In this document: positions 16,954 through 24,733 of the stretch, in pieces
Layout: each line of letters begins with the position of its first letter
Position numbering within the stretch: position 1 is the stretch's first letter
Source: Geomonas sp. RF6
GTDB lineage: Bacteria > Desulfobacterota > Desulfuromonadia > Geobacterales > Geobacteraceae
Length of the DNA: 64,000 bases
Assembly: GCF_021044625.1 (NCBI RefSeq)
Contig: NZ_CP087999.1
Span: forward strand, 265,001 to 329,000
Reading direction: 5' to 3'
Program-made: the position numbers and the translations under genes
Notes under the pieces: model-generated
Database searches by the model: none
Told to the model about the DNA's origin: nothing
The model's input: the letters and a program-made list of their open reading frames with translations, nothing else

Positions 16954-18225
16954 ATGATGGAATTTATCGCAGATCTTCACATTCACTCCCGCTACTCCAT
17001 CGCCACCAGCAGGGACCTTACCCCCGAATCGCTCTGGCGCTGGGGGCAGCTGAAAGGGATCCGGGTCCTCGGTACGGGAGACTGCACGCACCCACTATGG
17101 CTCGAGGAACTGGAGGAAAAACTAGAGACCGGCCCGGATGGCCTCCTGACCCTGCGGGCGAACCCGGCGGCATTGGAGGTGCCGGAGAGTTGCCGCGGTG
17201 ACGTCTCCTTCCTCCTTTCCGGCGAAATCAGCTGCATTTACCGCAAGCCGAACGAAACGAAAACACGCAAGGTGCACTGCCTCGTTTTCCTCCCCGACTT
17301 CGAGAGCGCGCACAGGCTGAACGCCTCCCTTTCCGGCGTCGGCAAGTTGAGTTCCGATGGCCGGCCGATCCTCAAGCTCGACGCGAGGGATCTCCTGCAG
17401 ATGGTGCTCGACGCCTCCCCTGCCGCCATGCTGGTCCCGGCCCACGCCTGGACCCCCCATTTCTCCGTCTTTGGCGCCGCCACCGGATTCAGCACCCTCG
17501 CCGAGTGTTTTGGCGACCTCGCCCCGCACGTCCGCGCCATCGAGACCGGACTCTCCTCCGATCCCGCCATGAACTGGCGGCTCTCGGCGCTGGACGGCAT
17601 CACCCTCATCTCCAATTCCGACGCTCACTCCCCGCGTACCCTCGGCCGGGAGGCGACGGTCTTCAACACGGAGATTTCCTACCGCGGCATCTTCGACGCC
17701 ATCACCAGCGGCAGCGGGGTCGCCGCCACGATAGAGTTTTTCCCCGAGCAGGGGAAGTACCACGGGGACGGCCATCGGCCCTGCAATGTGCGGCTCTCGC
17801 CGAAGGAAACGATCTCGCGCGGCTACCGCTGCCCGAGTTGCGGCAGGAAGGTGACGGTGGGAGTGCTGCACCGGCTGGAGCTTCTCGCCGACCGGGAGCC
17901 GGGGGTGCGCCCGCCGGGAGCGCCACCTTTCCACTCGGTGATCCCCCTTCTGGACCTCGTTGCCACTTCGCTGCAGGTGGGGTGCGGGTCAAAGAAGGCG
18001 CAGACGCTCTATTTCCGGCTCCTGGAACAGCTGGGGAACGAATTTCACATCCTCTTGAAGGCTCCGGTGCAGGCGATCGAAGCGATCTCCCCTCCCCTCG
18101 CCTCGTGCATCGCGCGGATGCGTGCCGGAGATGTGCAGATAGAGCCGGGATTCGACGGACAGTACGGAAGGATCATCGTCGCGCCCTCCCCGGCTCCAGT
18201 CGTGGAATGCGAAGGAGAGCGGTAG
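16954..18225 (+). CDS. EndoQ-like PHP-domain DNA repair endonuclease
   Basis: A 423-residue protein. The ATGATG at 16954/16957 is chosen because an upstream in-frame start lies inside the preceding terminator; no clear ribosome site is seen. The PHP metal site is visible: FIADLHIHSRYS near the N-terminus (two His), HAWTPHFSVFG (about residues 165-175) and SNSDAHSP near 225. A zinc-ribbon-like half follows at about residue 290 (YRCPSCGRKVTVGVLHRLELLADR; two Cys in the first knuckle). This arrangement is that of endonuclease Q, which nicks DNA 5' of deaminated bases such as uracil and hypoxanthine in archaea and some bacteria. Single gene, followed by a REP array. Confidence 0.85.
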   Translation: MMEFIADLHIHSRYSIATSRDLTPESLWRWGQLKGIRVLGTGDCTHPLWLEELEEKLETGPDGLLTLRANPAALEVPESCRGDVSFLLSGEISCIYRKPNETKTRKVHCLVFLPDFESAHRLNASLSGVGKLSSDGRPILKLDARDLLQMVLDASPAAMLVPAHAWTPHFSVFGAATGFSTLAECFGDLAPHVRAIETGLSSDPAMNWRLSALDGITLISNSDAHSPRTLGREATVFNTEISYRGIFDAITSGSGVAATIEFFPEQGKYHGDGHRPCNVRLSPKETISRGYRCPSCGRKVTVGVLHRLELLADREPGVRPPGAPPFHSVIPLLDLVATSLQVGCGSKKAQTLYFRLLEQLGNEFHILLKAPVQAIEAISPPLASCIARMRAGDVQIEPGFDGQYGRIIVAPSPAPVVECEGER

Positions 18226-18237
18226 GACGGGGAGGTT

Positions 18238-18955
18238 GTAGGCCGGGATAAGCCGCAGGCGTTCCCGGCGTTCGGCGCCAGCCGAATGGTGCTGCACCGT
18301 GTTGCCGGAAACGCTCCGCTTATTCCGGCCTACATTATCGACAAGGCACGACTGATGACGTCGTAGGCCGGGATAAGCCGCAGGCGTCCCCGGCGTTCGG
18401 CGCCAGCCGAATGGATGCTGCACCGTGTTGCCGGAAACGCTCCGCTTATTCCGGCCTACATTATCGACAAGGGCACGGGTGATGACATCGTAGGCCGGGA
18501 TAAGCCGCAGGCGTTCCCGGCGTTCGACGCCAGCCGAATGGATGCTGCACCGTGTTGCCGGAAACGCTCCGCTTATTCCGGCCTACATTATCGACAAGGC
18601 ATGACTGATGACGTCGTAGGCCGGGATAAGCCGCAGGCGTTCCCGGCGTTCGGTGCCAGCCTGATGGATGCTGCACCGTGTTGCCGGAAACGCTCCGCTT
18701 ATTCCGGCCTACATTATCGACAAGGCACGACTGATGACGTCGTAGGCCGGGATAAGCCGCAGGCGTTCCCGGCGTTCGGCGCCAGCCGAATGGATGCTGC
18801 ACCGTGTTGCCGGAAACGCTCCGCTTATTCCGGCCTACATTATCAACAAGGCACGACTGATGGCGGCGTAGGCCGGGATGAGTCGCAGGCGTTCCCGGCG
18901 TTCGGCGCCAGCCGAAAGGATGCTGCACCGTATCGCCGGAAACGCTCCGCTTGTA
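18238..18955. repeat. REP/BIME array, six units of about 126 bp
   Basis: Units begin at 18238, 18363, 18490, 18616, 18742 and 18868, each with GTAGGCCGGGATAAGCCGCA, then TTCCCGGC, a 40-base middle, and the inverted arm GCCGGAAACGCT...TTATTCCGGCCTAC. Each unit is therefore an imperfect palindrome made of two inverted REP halves, joined by ATTATCGACAAGG-type linkers. Units differ by a few substitutions and the last is truncated (ends CTTGTAC). The 126-base period is a multiple of three, so spurious long frames run through it. The array separates the EndoQ gene from the terminator at 18968. Confidence 0.95.
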
Positions 18956-18967
18956 CATTGGAGAACT

Positions 18968-19010
18968 AAAAAAAGGGCCGGAGGAGAAATGTTCTCCATC
19001 CGGCCCTTTT
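18968..19010. terminator. Bidirectional intrinsic terminator
   Basis: AAAAAGGGCCGG and CCGGCCCTTTT enclose a second stem (GGAGAA/TTCTCC). With A runs on one side and T runs on the other it can serve both the DsbC-like gene (-, ending at 19044) and transcripts from the left. Confidence 0.85.
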
Positions 19011-19043
19011 GGTAAAGGCTCTGCTTTGCGCGCCCTGCCCCGC

Positions 19044-19772
19044 CTACTTCGCCGGAGCCGGCGGTCCTAGCAGTTGCTCGATCTTTTTCGTATCCGCACC
19101 GACGATCTGCTGGCCGTTTATGAAGAAGGTCGGAGTGCCCTGCACGCCCACCTTTTTCGCCAGGGACAGGTGCTCCTGCGCCAGCGCCTTCACAGCCTCC
19201 GATGCAGGCTTCGCGTTGGCTGGAATCTCCTGCCCGACCATCATCGCGTCGTACGCCTCAGCCTTGTTGGGGGCGCCAAGAATGTACTGGATCTTGTTGA
19301 TCGCTGCGGGATGCGCCAGAGGTGCAAAGAAAACGTACCGTGTCACGTCGGTCCTCTTGGTGAAAAATTCCGCCGCTTTCCGGCAGTACGGGCAGTCCGG
19401 ATCGGTGAACTCGACTACCTTCTTCTTCCCGTCCCCGATCTTCACAGCCTTCTCAAGCGGCAGCGTCTTCACAAGCTGAGCGGCAACCGCATTCCTGTGC
19501 TCGGCGGTGATGCTCTTCAGGTCCTTGCCGAACATCTCCCCGGAGATGATGATGTCCTTCGCGGGGTAGTAGTAGAAGATATTGGGGCCGGCATACACTT
19601 CGTAGATGCCGGGGATCTCGCTCGAGATGATCTTATCGAACTGCACCTGCGGGAACGCGGAACGCAGCGATGCCTCAGGAGTATTACTGTCAGCCCCCCA
19701 CGACATCACCGAGATGCCGAGCACCAGGGCGCCGACCAGCAAGCATGCAACAAACCCCCTTCTCAAACCCAT
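19044..19772 (-). CDS. DsbC-family periplasmic thiol:disulfide isomerase
   Basis: A 242-residue protein. The ATG at 19772 is chosen over an upstream start because GGAGGAG lies just before it and residues 1-27 then form a signal peptide (GFVACLLVGALVLGISVMSWGA). An N-terminal DsbC-like dimerisation domain (30-90) precedes a thioredoxin domain with active site DCPYC (about 129-133) and the cis-Pro loop GTPTFFING near residue 212. DsbC-type proteins isomerise wrong disulfides or reduce cytochrome c apoproteins in the periplasm, relevant in a cytochrome-rich organism. No Dsb partner is nearby. Expression is ended by the terminator at 18968. Confidence 0.88.
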   Translation of the reverse strand: MGLRRGFVACLLVGALVLGISVMSWGADSNTPEASLRSAFPQVQFDKIISSEIPGIYEVYAGPNIFYYYPAKDIIISGEMFGKDLKSITAEHRNAVAAQLVKTLPLEKAVKIGDGKKKVVEFTDPDCPYCRKAAEFFTKRTDVTRYVFFAPLAHPAAINKIQYILGAPNKAEAYDAMMVGQEIPANAKPASEAVKALAQEHLSLAKKVGVQGTPTFFINGQQIVGADTKKIEQLLGPPAPAK

Positions 19773-19907
19773 ATACTCCTCCAGTTTTTGAAATGGCGTA
19801 CTCTCATTGCCGTACTCTAGCATACATCCCTTAATAAGGATAGCATCGTCTGTCCCCGAAGCCGCGCCAGTGGTGCGATAGCGGCGCTCGGCAGTGGCGG
19901 AACTGCC

Positions 19908-20843
19908 TCACCTGCCGGCGAGGAGATCGAAGGCGATCGCCGTTGCCCCGAGAATCCCCGAATCGTCGCCGAGTTCCCCCTTGATGATATTCATCCGGGC
20001 ACCCGGAATCTCGAAGGCGCGCGCCACCATCTCGCGACGCATCGGCTCCACCAGGAGGTCGAAACTTTCCGCCACGCCGCCGGTGAGGATGAGCGCCTCC
20101 AGGTTCAGGAGATTCGCCACCGTGGCGGCGGCGATCCCGAGGTAGCGGCCGGCCTCGTTGAAAACGGCAATGGCGTGGGGATTGCCGTTGGCGGCAAGGA
20201 TTCCCACGGCATCTGCGGTCATCACCACGTCCGTTCCGAAACGCCGCATCTCCGTTGCGGTGTTGGCGATCGCCGTCGCTGAGGCGTATTGCTCGAGGCA
20301 GCCGACGTTGCCGCAGCGGCACCTGCGCCCCAAAGGCTCCACCGTCGCATGCCCGAATTCTGCCGCTATCCCGTCGGCGCCGGTCCAGAGCCTGCCGTCC
20401 AGAATGAGGCCGCTCCCGACACCGGTGCCGAGGGTAAGGACGAGGACGGAGCGGTAATGTCGCCCTGCCCCGTACCGCTGCTCACCTAATGCGCTCGCGT
20501 TTGCGTCGTTGAGAGATACCACCGGCAGCCCCAGTCGCTGCGACACCGCCTCGGTTATGTTCAGCCCCACCAACGGCTGGAGATTGACGGAGTTGTGCAC
20601 GAGACCGCTGTTGGAGATAAGCCCCGGCACGCCGAGGCCGACGGCGACGACCGTCTTTCCGAGCGCCTCCGCCTCGAGGACGAGCCCCGCCAGCGCCTGG
20701 TGCAGCGTATCGAGAAAGTAGGCGCGCCCGTTATCGATCTCGGTGGGGAAGCGCACCCGCATGAAAACCTCTCCCTTGTCACTGACGACCGCGCAGCGCA
20801 GGTTCGTGCCGCCGACGTCTACTCCGAGACAGACCTTTTCCAT
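19908..20843 (-). CDS. ROK-family sugar kinase (glucokinase-like)
   Basis: A 311-residue protein, starting at ATG 20843 (TGATG overlap with the HIT gene stop; a GTG one codon upstream is also possible). ATP-binding DVGGTNLRCAVV is near the N-terminus, the catalytic region is SLNDANASALGE (Asp about 110), followed by TLGTGVGSGLI, and the ROK zinc motif CRCGNVGCLEQYAS lies near 180. A repressor-type HTH is absent, so it is an enzyme rather than a regulator. ROK kinases phosphorylate glucose or related hexoses; the substrate cannot be read from the sequence. It is co-transcribed with the HIT protein. Confidence 0.88.
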   Translation of the reverse strand: MEKVCLGVDVGGTNLRCAVVSDKGEVFMRVRFPTEIDNGRAYFLDTLHQALAGLVLEAEALGKTVVAVGLGVPGLISNSGLVHNSVNLQPLVGLNITEAVSQRLGLPVVSLNDANASALGEQRYGAGRHYRSVLVLTLGTGVGSGLILDGRLWTGADGIAAEFGHATVEPLGRRCRCGNVGCLEQYASATAIANTATEMRRFGTDVVMTADAVGILAANGNPHAIAVFNEAGRYLGIAAATVANLLNLEALILTGGVAESFDLLVEPMRREMVARAFEIPGARMNIIKGELGDDSGILGATAIAFDLLAGR

Positions 20844-21322
20844 CACATCGCCTCCACGTCGAAGTGCGGGAGCAGCCGGTCGTACGTCGCCAGGAGCGCC
20901 TCCGGCAGCACCCGCGTCTCCGCGACCACCGTCATGCAGTTCGTATCTCCGTGCCAGCGCGGCACCACGTGCAGGTGGAGGTGGTCCTCGACCCCGGCTC
21001 CCCCAGCACGTCCGAGGTTCATCCCTATGTTGAATCCATCGGGGGCCATGGTTTTCTGAAGGGCCGCCCGACAGAGGCGCACGTCACGGAATATCTCCAG
21101 CATCTCGGCGTCATCCAGCGCGTCGAGATCAGCGGTGTGCCGGCGCGGCACCACCATGAGATGCCCGTTGGCGTACGGGTAGCGGTTCAACTGTACGATG
21201 GTGCGCTCGGTGCGCTTTAGCACCAGGAGCTCCCTGTCGTCCCCCTCGCGGCAAAAGATGCACCCCGCCGCCCCCTTCTCGTTGATATATTCTATGCGCC
21301 ACGGCGCCCAGATCCGTTCCAT
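20843..21322 (-). CDS. HIT-family nucleotide phosphorylase/hydrolase (Ap4A type)
   Basis: A 159-residue protein with GGAGGGGG before the ATG. It opens ERIWAPWRIEYI, a signature of the Rv2613c-type Ap4A phosphorylases, has a CIFC zinc pair (about 22-25), and ends with the histidine triad HLHLHVVPRW (about 117-126). The family cleaves dinucleoside polyphosphates or AMP conjugates in the cytosol. The stop shares one base with the ROK kinase start, so both are translated from one message. The link between the two functions is not obvious. Confidence 0.88.
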   Translation of the reverse strand: MERIWAPWRIEYINEKGAAGCIFCREGDDRELLVLKRTERTIVQLNRYPYANGHLMVVPRRHTADLDALDDAEMLEIFRDVRLCRAALQKTMAPDGFNIGMNLGRAGGAGVEDHLHLHVVPRWHGDTNCMTVVAETRVLPEALLATYDRLLPHFDVEAM

Positions 21323-21409
21323 GCCCCCTCCGCCACCGCAAAAACCTTCAGGTCCGAACGGAATTATGGTCCAAAACCCCCCTTTTTACAACCTGCGGGG
21401 ACGATTAGC

Positions 21410-21445
21410 TTGACTCGCCGCACACGCATTATGTATACAGTATAC
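21410..21445 (+). promoter_or_regulatory. maeB promoter with palindromic operator candidate
   Basis: TTGACT (21410-21415) and TATACA (21434-21439) are 18 bases apart. The -10 is embedded in GTATACAGTATAC (21433-21445), an almost perfect palindrome like the operators of GntR-type metabolite regulators. A repressor bound here would cover the -10. The regulator is unknown. Confidence 0.55.
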
Positions 21446-21507
21446 TACTTGCACCGGGAGCGCTGAAGCGTAACACTTGTGGGCGTGCTTTTGACAAGGA
21501 GGGGACC

Positions 21508-23835
21508 ATGAACAGAAAGACTGACGCACTCGAGTACCATTCCAGCGGACGCAAAGGGAAGATCGAGGTCATCTCTTCGAAGCCGTGCCTCACCTCCCGC
21601 GACCTCTCCCTAGCCTACACCCCCGGCGTCGCCGAGCCGTGTCTCGCCATAGAGAAGGACCCGGAGGATGCCTACCGCTACACCGCAAAAGGGAACCTGG
21701 TGGCGGTCGTCACCAACGGCAGCGCCGTCCTCGGGCTCGGGAACATCGGCGCACTGGCGGGAAAGCCGGTCATGGAGGGGAAGGGGGTCCTCTTCAAGCG
21801 CTTTGCAGACCTCGACGTCTTCGACCTCGAGCTCGACTCCCAGGACCCGGACGACATCATCAAGGTGTGCCGGATTCTGGAGCCGACCTTCGGCGGGATC
21901 AACCTGGAGGACATAAAGGCGCCGGAGTGCTTCTACATCGAGGAGGAGCTGAAAAAGACGCTGAAGATTCCCGTCTTCCACGACGACCAGCACGGCACAG
22001 CGATCATCAGTTCCGCCGCCCTCATAAACGCCCTCCTCCTGATCGGCAAGAAGATAGAGGAGGTGCGGATCGTGGTGAACGGGGCGGGGGCCGCCGGCGT
22101 CGCCTGCGCAAACCTCGCCATAACGCTCGGCGCCCGTTCGGAAAACCTCATCATGTGCGACACCAAGGGGGTGATCTACAAGGGGCGCACCGAGGGGATG
22201 AACGAGTACAAGGAGCGGCTCGCAAACGACACGCCGCTGCGCACCCTCGGTGAGGCCATGGAAGGGGCGGACGTTTTCATCGGCGTTTCGGCGAAGGGCG
22301 CCGTCACCCCCGAGATGGTCCGCAGCATGGCGAAGGACCCGATCATCATGGCGATGGCGAACCCCGACCCGGAGATCACCCCCGAGGAGGCAAACGCTGT
22401 CCGCGGCGACGTCATCATGGCGACCGGCAGAAGCGACTACCCGAACCAGGTGAACAACGTGCTCGGCTTCCCCTTCATCTTCCGCGGGGCCCTCGACGTG
22501 CGGGCCAGCACCATAAACGAGGAGATGAAAAAGGCGGCGGTCTTTGCCCTCGCCGAGCTGGCGCGGGAGGAGTGCCCGGACTCCGTCTGCCGGGCCTACG
22601 GCAACCAGAAGTTCGTCTTCGGGCGCAACTACATCATCCCCAAGCCGTTCGACCCGCGGGCCCTTCTATGCGTTGCCCCGGCGGTCGCGAAGGCGGCGAT
22701 GGACTCCGGCGTGGCGCGTCTCATGATCGAGGACCTCGACCGCTACCGCGAGACGCTGGAGGCGCTGCAGGGGAAGGCGAAGGAGACGATGCGCCTCATC
22801 ATCAACAAGGCGAAGTCGGACCCGAAGAAGGTCGTCTTCCCCGAAGGGGAAAGCGAGAAGATACTGCGGGCGGTGCACGTTCTCATCGAGGAGGAGATCG
22901 CCCACCCGATCCTCATCGGAAAGAGGGAGCGTGTCACCGCAAAGATCGTGGAGCTCGGCATGGAGCACCACCCGGTCACCATCATCGACCCGGAAGACTC
23001 GGAGCTCACCGAAAAGTACGCGCAGGAGCTGTACCGGCTGCGGCAGCGCAAGGGGATCACCCTCCCCGAGGCGCACCGGCTCATGAGCAGAAATTCGCGC
23101 AACCACTTCGGCTCCATGATGGTGCACCTGGGAGACGCCGACACGCTCCTCTCCGGCGTCGACGCCAACTACCCCGGCACCATCCGGCCGGCGCTGCAGA
23201 TCATCGGCAAGCAGGATCATCTGAAGAGCGTGCACGGGATGCACATGATGATCTTCAACAAGGGGATCTTCTTTCTCGCCGACACCACCGTCGATATCGA
23301 GCCGACTGCGGAGGAGCTGGCGGAGACGGCGATCCTTGCAGCGGAGAAGGTGAGACTCCTCGACCTGCACCCCCGGGTGGCGATCCTCTCCTTCTCCAAC
23401 TTCGGCTCGGTGAAGAGCGCCCAGGCGCAGAAGGTGAAAAGGGCCGTGGAAATCGTGAAGGAGCAGGCGCCGGGGCTCGAGGTGGACGGCGAGATGCAGG
23501 CGGACACCGCGGTGGTGTCGGAGCTCCTGGCGAAGTTCCCTTTCAGCACACTCACCGCTCCCGCCAATATCCTCATCTTCCCCGACCTCAACTCCGGGAA
23601 CATCTGCTACAAGCTGCTGCACCAGCTCGGCGGCGGAGCCGCCATCGGCCCGATTCTCATGGGGATGAACCGTCCGGTGCACGTGCTGCAGCCTTCCGAC
23701 GACGTCGCCAACATCATCAACATGGCGGCAATCGCGGTGGTCGACGCCCAGGGCGCTTGGGGACAGGCTACTTTGCCTGCGGCGTCGAAAAAAGGGTCTT
23801 CCGACGAGCTCTCCATGACTTTCGCCGCCCCCTGA
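21508..23835 (+). CDS. maeB: NADP-type malic enzyme with C-terminal phosphotransacetylase-like domain
   Basis: A 775-residue protein with an AAGGAGGGG ribosome site. The malic N-terminal domain (about 15-150) shows SLAYTPGVAEPC and the Lys/Asp region around NGSAVLGLGNIG; the dinucleotide-binding domain contains VVNGAGAAGVACANLA near 195. From about 430 a phosphate acetyl/butyryltransferase-like domain follows (FPEGESEKILRAVHVL at about 450). This two-domain form oxidatively decarboxylates malate to pyruvate; the second domain is usually allosteric (acetyl-CoA) and not catalytic. It links the TCA cycle to pyruvate and NADPH. The promoter with a palindromic operator suggests carbon-dependent control. 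Confidence 0.95.
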   Translation: MNRKTDALEYHSSGRKGKIEVISSKPCLTSRDLSLAYTPGVAEPCLAIEKDPEDAYRYTAKGNLVAVVTNGSAVLGLGNIGALAGKPVMEGKGVLFKRFADLDVFDLELDSQDPDDIIKVCRILEPTFGGINLEDIKAPECFYIEEELKKTLKIPVFHDDQHGTAIISSAALINALLLIGKKIEEVRIVVNGAGAAGVACANLAITLGARSENLIMCDTKGVIYKGRTEGMNEYKERLANDTPLRTLGEAMEGADVFIGVSAKGAVTPEMVRSMAKDPIIMAMANPDPEITPEEANAVRGDVIMATGRSDYPNQVNNVLGFPFIFRGALDVRASTINEEMKKAAVFALAELAREECPDSVCRAYGNQKFVFGRNYIIPKPFDPRALLCVAPAVAKAAMDSGVARLMIEDLDRYRETLEALQGKAKETMRLIINKAKSDPKKVVFPEGESEKILRAVHVLIEEEIAHPILIGKRERVTAKIVELGMEHHPVTIIDPEDSELTEKYAQELYRLRQRKGITLPEAHRLMSRNSRNHFGSMMVHLGDADTLLSGVDANYPGTIRPALQIIGKQDHLKSVHGMHMMIFNKGIFFLADTTVDIEPTAEELAETAILAAEKVRLLDLHPRVAILSFSNFGSVKSAQAQKVKRAVEIVKEQAPGLEVDGEMQADTAVVSELLAKFPFSTLTAPANILIFPDLNSGNICYKLLHQLGGGAAIGPILMGMNRPVHVLQPSDDVANIINMAAIAVVDAQGAWGQATLPAASKKGSSDELSMTFAAP

Positions 23836-23856
23836 CCCGCTCTATAGCGGCAAGGC

Positions 23857-23908
23857 AAAAAGGGGACAGGCAACTTTTTCAGTGGAAAAGTAGCCTGTCC
23901 CCTTTTTT
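23857..23908. repeat. Long hairpin repeat acting as terminator (REP/RAYT-like)
   Basis: AAAAAGGGGACAGGC and GCCTGTCCCCTTTTTT flank an inner stem (ACTTTT / AAAAGT), giving about 21 paired bases with poly-T on both strands. It follows maeB and should terminate it. The GGGGACAGGC/GCCTGTCCCC arms are, from memory, common in Deltaproteobacteria next to REP-associated transposases; a partial extra arm (TGTCCCCTTTT) follows at 23911-23921. Confidence 0.75.
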
Positions 23909-24002
23909 GCTGTCCCCTTTTCGTTATGCCGCTTGAGCCTTGCCATGGGGCTGCACAATTTGCTATACATAGCGGCACTTTTCTAGAAGGCGGGCTTCGA
24001 AA

Positions 24003-24725
24003 ATGGACGTGTTGGACCCGGCAGTACCGCAAAAGAGCGCCCAGTCGCACCTCGCGACCGGAATCGCCATCTCCTTCGGCATTCACCTCGTGATTAGCGC
24101 CATTCTCTTCGGCACCCCCCAAGGCGCCCGCTCCACCCCTCCCATCTCCTACATCGACCTGAAAGACGTGCAGCTCCCCTCGGAATCGGCCGCCCCGGCG
24201 CCGGCAAAGCCGGCCCCCCCTGTCGAGAAGAGGGTGGAGCCCGCAAAGAGCGAGGTGCCCCCTCCGGAAAAAGCGCCTGAGCCCCCGCAGCCTGCGGCGC
24301 AACAGGAAACGCCCCCCGCCGTGGCGGCACAACCTTCCGCGCGGGAGCAGGTCGAAAAGACAACTCTGGGGCTCGGCATGAGCAAGGGGTATTTCAGCAG
24401 TATCGGAAACGGCGAGACTCTGCGGGGGGACGTGAAGGAGTACTACCTGGAGTTGCTGCAGCACATAAACGAGCGGTGGTGGCTCGATCAGGGGGGGGAC
24501 AAGAAGGGGATCAGGTCGATAATGGTGAGCCTTATCATCGCCCGAAACGGCGACATCGTCTCCATCGAGCTCATCGAGAGCTCCGGGAACCCGATGTACG
24601 ACAGGGCAGTTCTGACGGCACTGAAGGCAGCCGGCCCCTTCCCGCCCCTTCCTGTCTTTTACAGCGATGAATTGTTCCTGGCACCGATCAAGCTGGTCCC
24701 CCCCCTCAACCTGATGGCGGGATAG
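24003..24725 (+). CDS. TonB-family energy transducer-like protein
   Basis: A 240-residue protein. A short cytoplasmic N-terminus precedes a transmembrane helix (about 20-38, TGIAISFGIHLVISAILFG), then a Pro/Ala/Glu-rich periplasmic spacer (about 55-118). The C-terminal domain (about 150-240) has the TonB-type features GDIVSIELIESSGNPMYDRAVLTALK. TonB proteins couple the proton gradient to outer-membrane receptors; no ExbB/ExbD or receptor gene is adjacent, so it may be an orphan or serve receptors elsewhere. The stop is eight bases from the convergent TPR gene. Confidence 0.85.
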   Translation: MDVLDPAVPQKSAQSHLATGIAISFGIHLVISAILFGTPQGARSTPPISYIDLKDVQLPSESAAPAPAKPAPPVEKRVEPAKSEVPPPEKAPEPPQPAAQQETPPAVAAQPSAREQVEKTTLGLGMSKGYFSSIGNGETLRGDVKEYYLELLQHINERWWLDQGGDKKGIRSIMVSLIIARNGDIVSIELIESSGNPMYDRAVLTALKAAGPFPPLPVFYSDELFLAPIKLVPPLNLMAG

Positions 24726-24733
24726 GGAGCCAT

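Noticed and set aside
18238-18955. A CRISPR array
   Set aside because: Repeats are about 126 bases, nearly the whole unit is repeated, there are no unique spacers and no cas genes.
18415-18969. A repeat protein of 42-residue units (and its minus-strand twin)
   Set aside because: The frames exist only because the REP period is 126 bases, a multiple of three. The DNA is palindromic REP sequence and there is no ribosome site.
22572-23936. A 454-codon plus-strand frame inside maeB
   Set aside because: Alternate frame of maeB with His/Arg/Gly-rich nonsense composition; the maeB frame has clear domain motifs.
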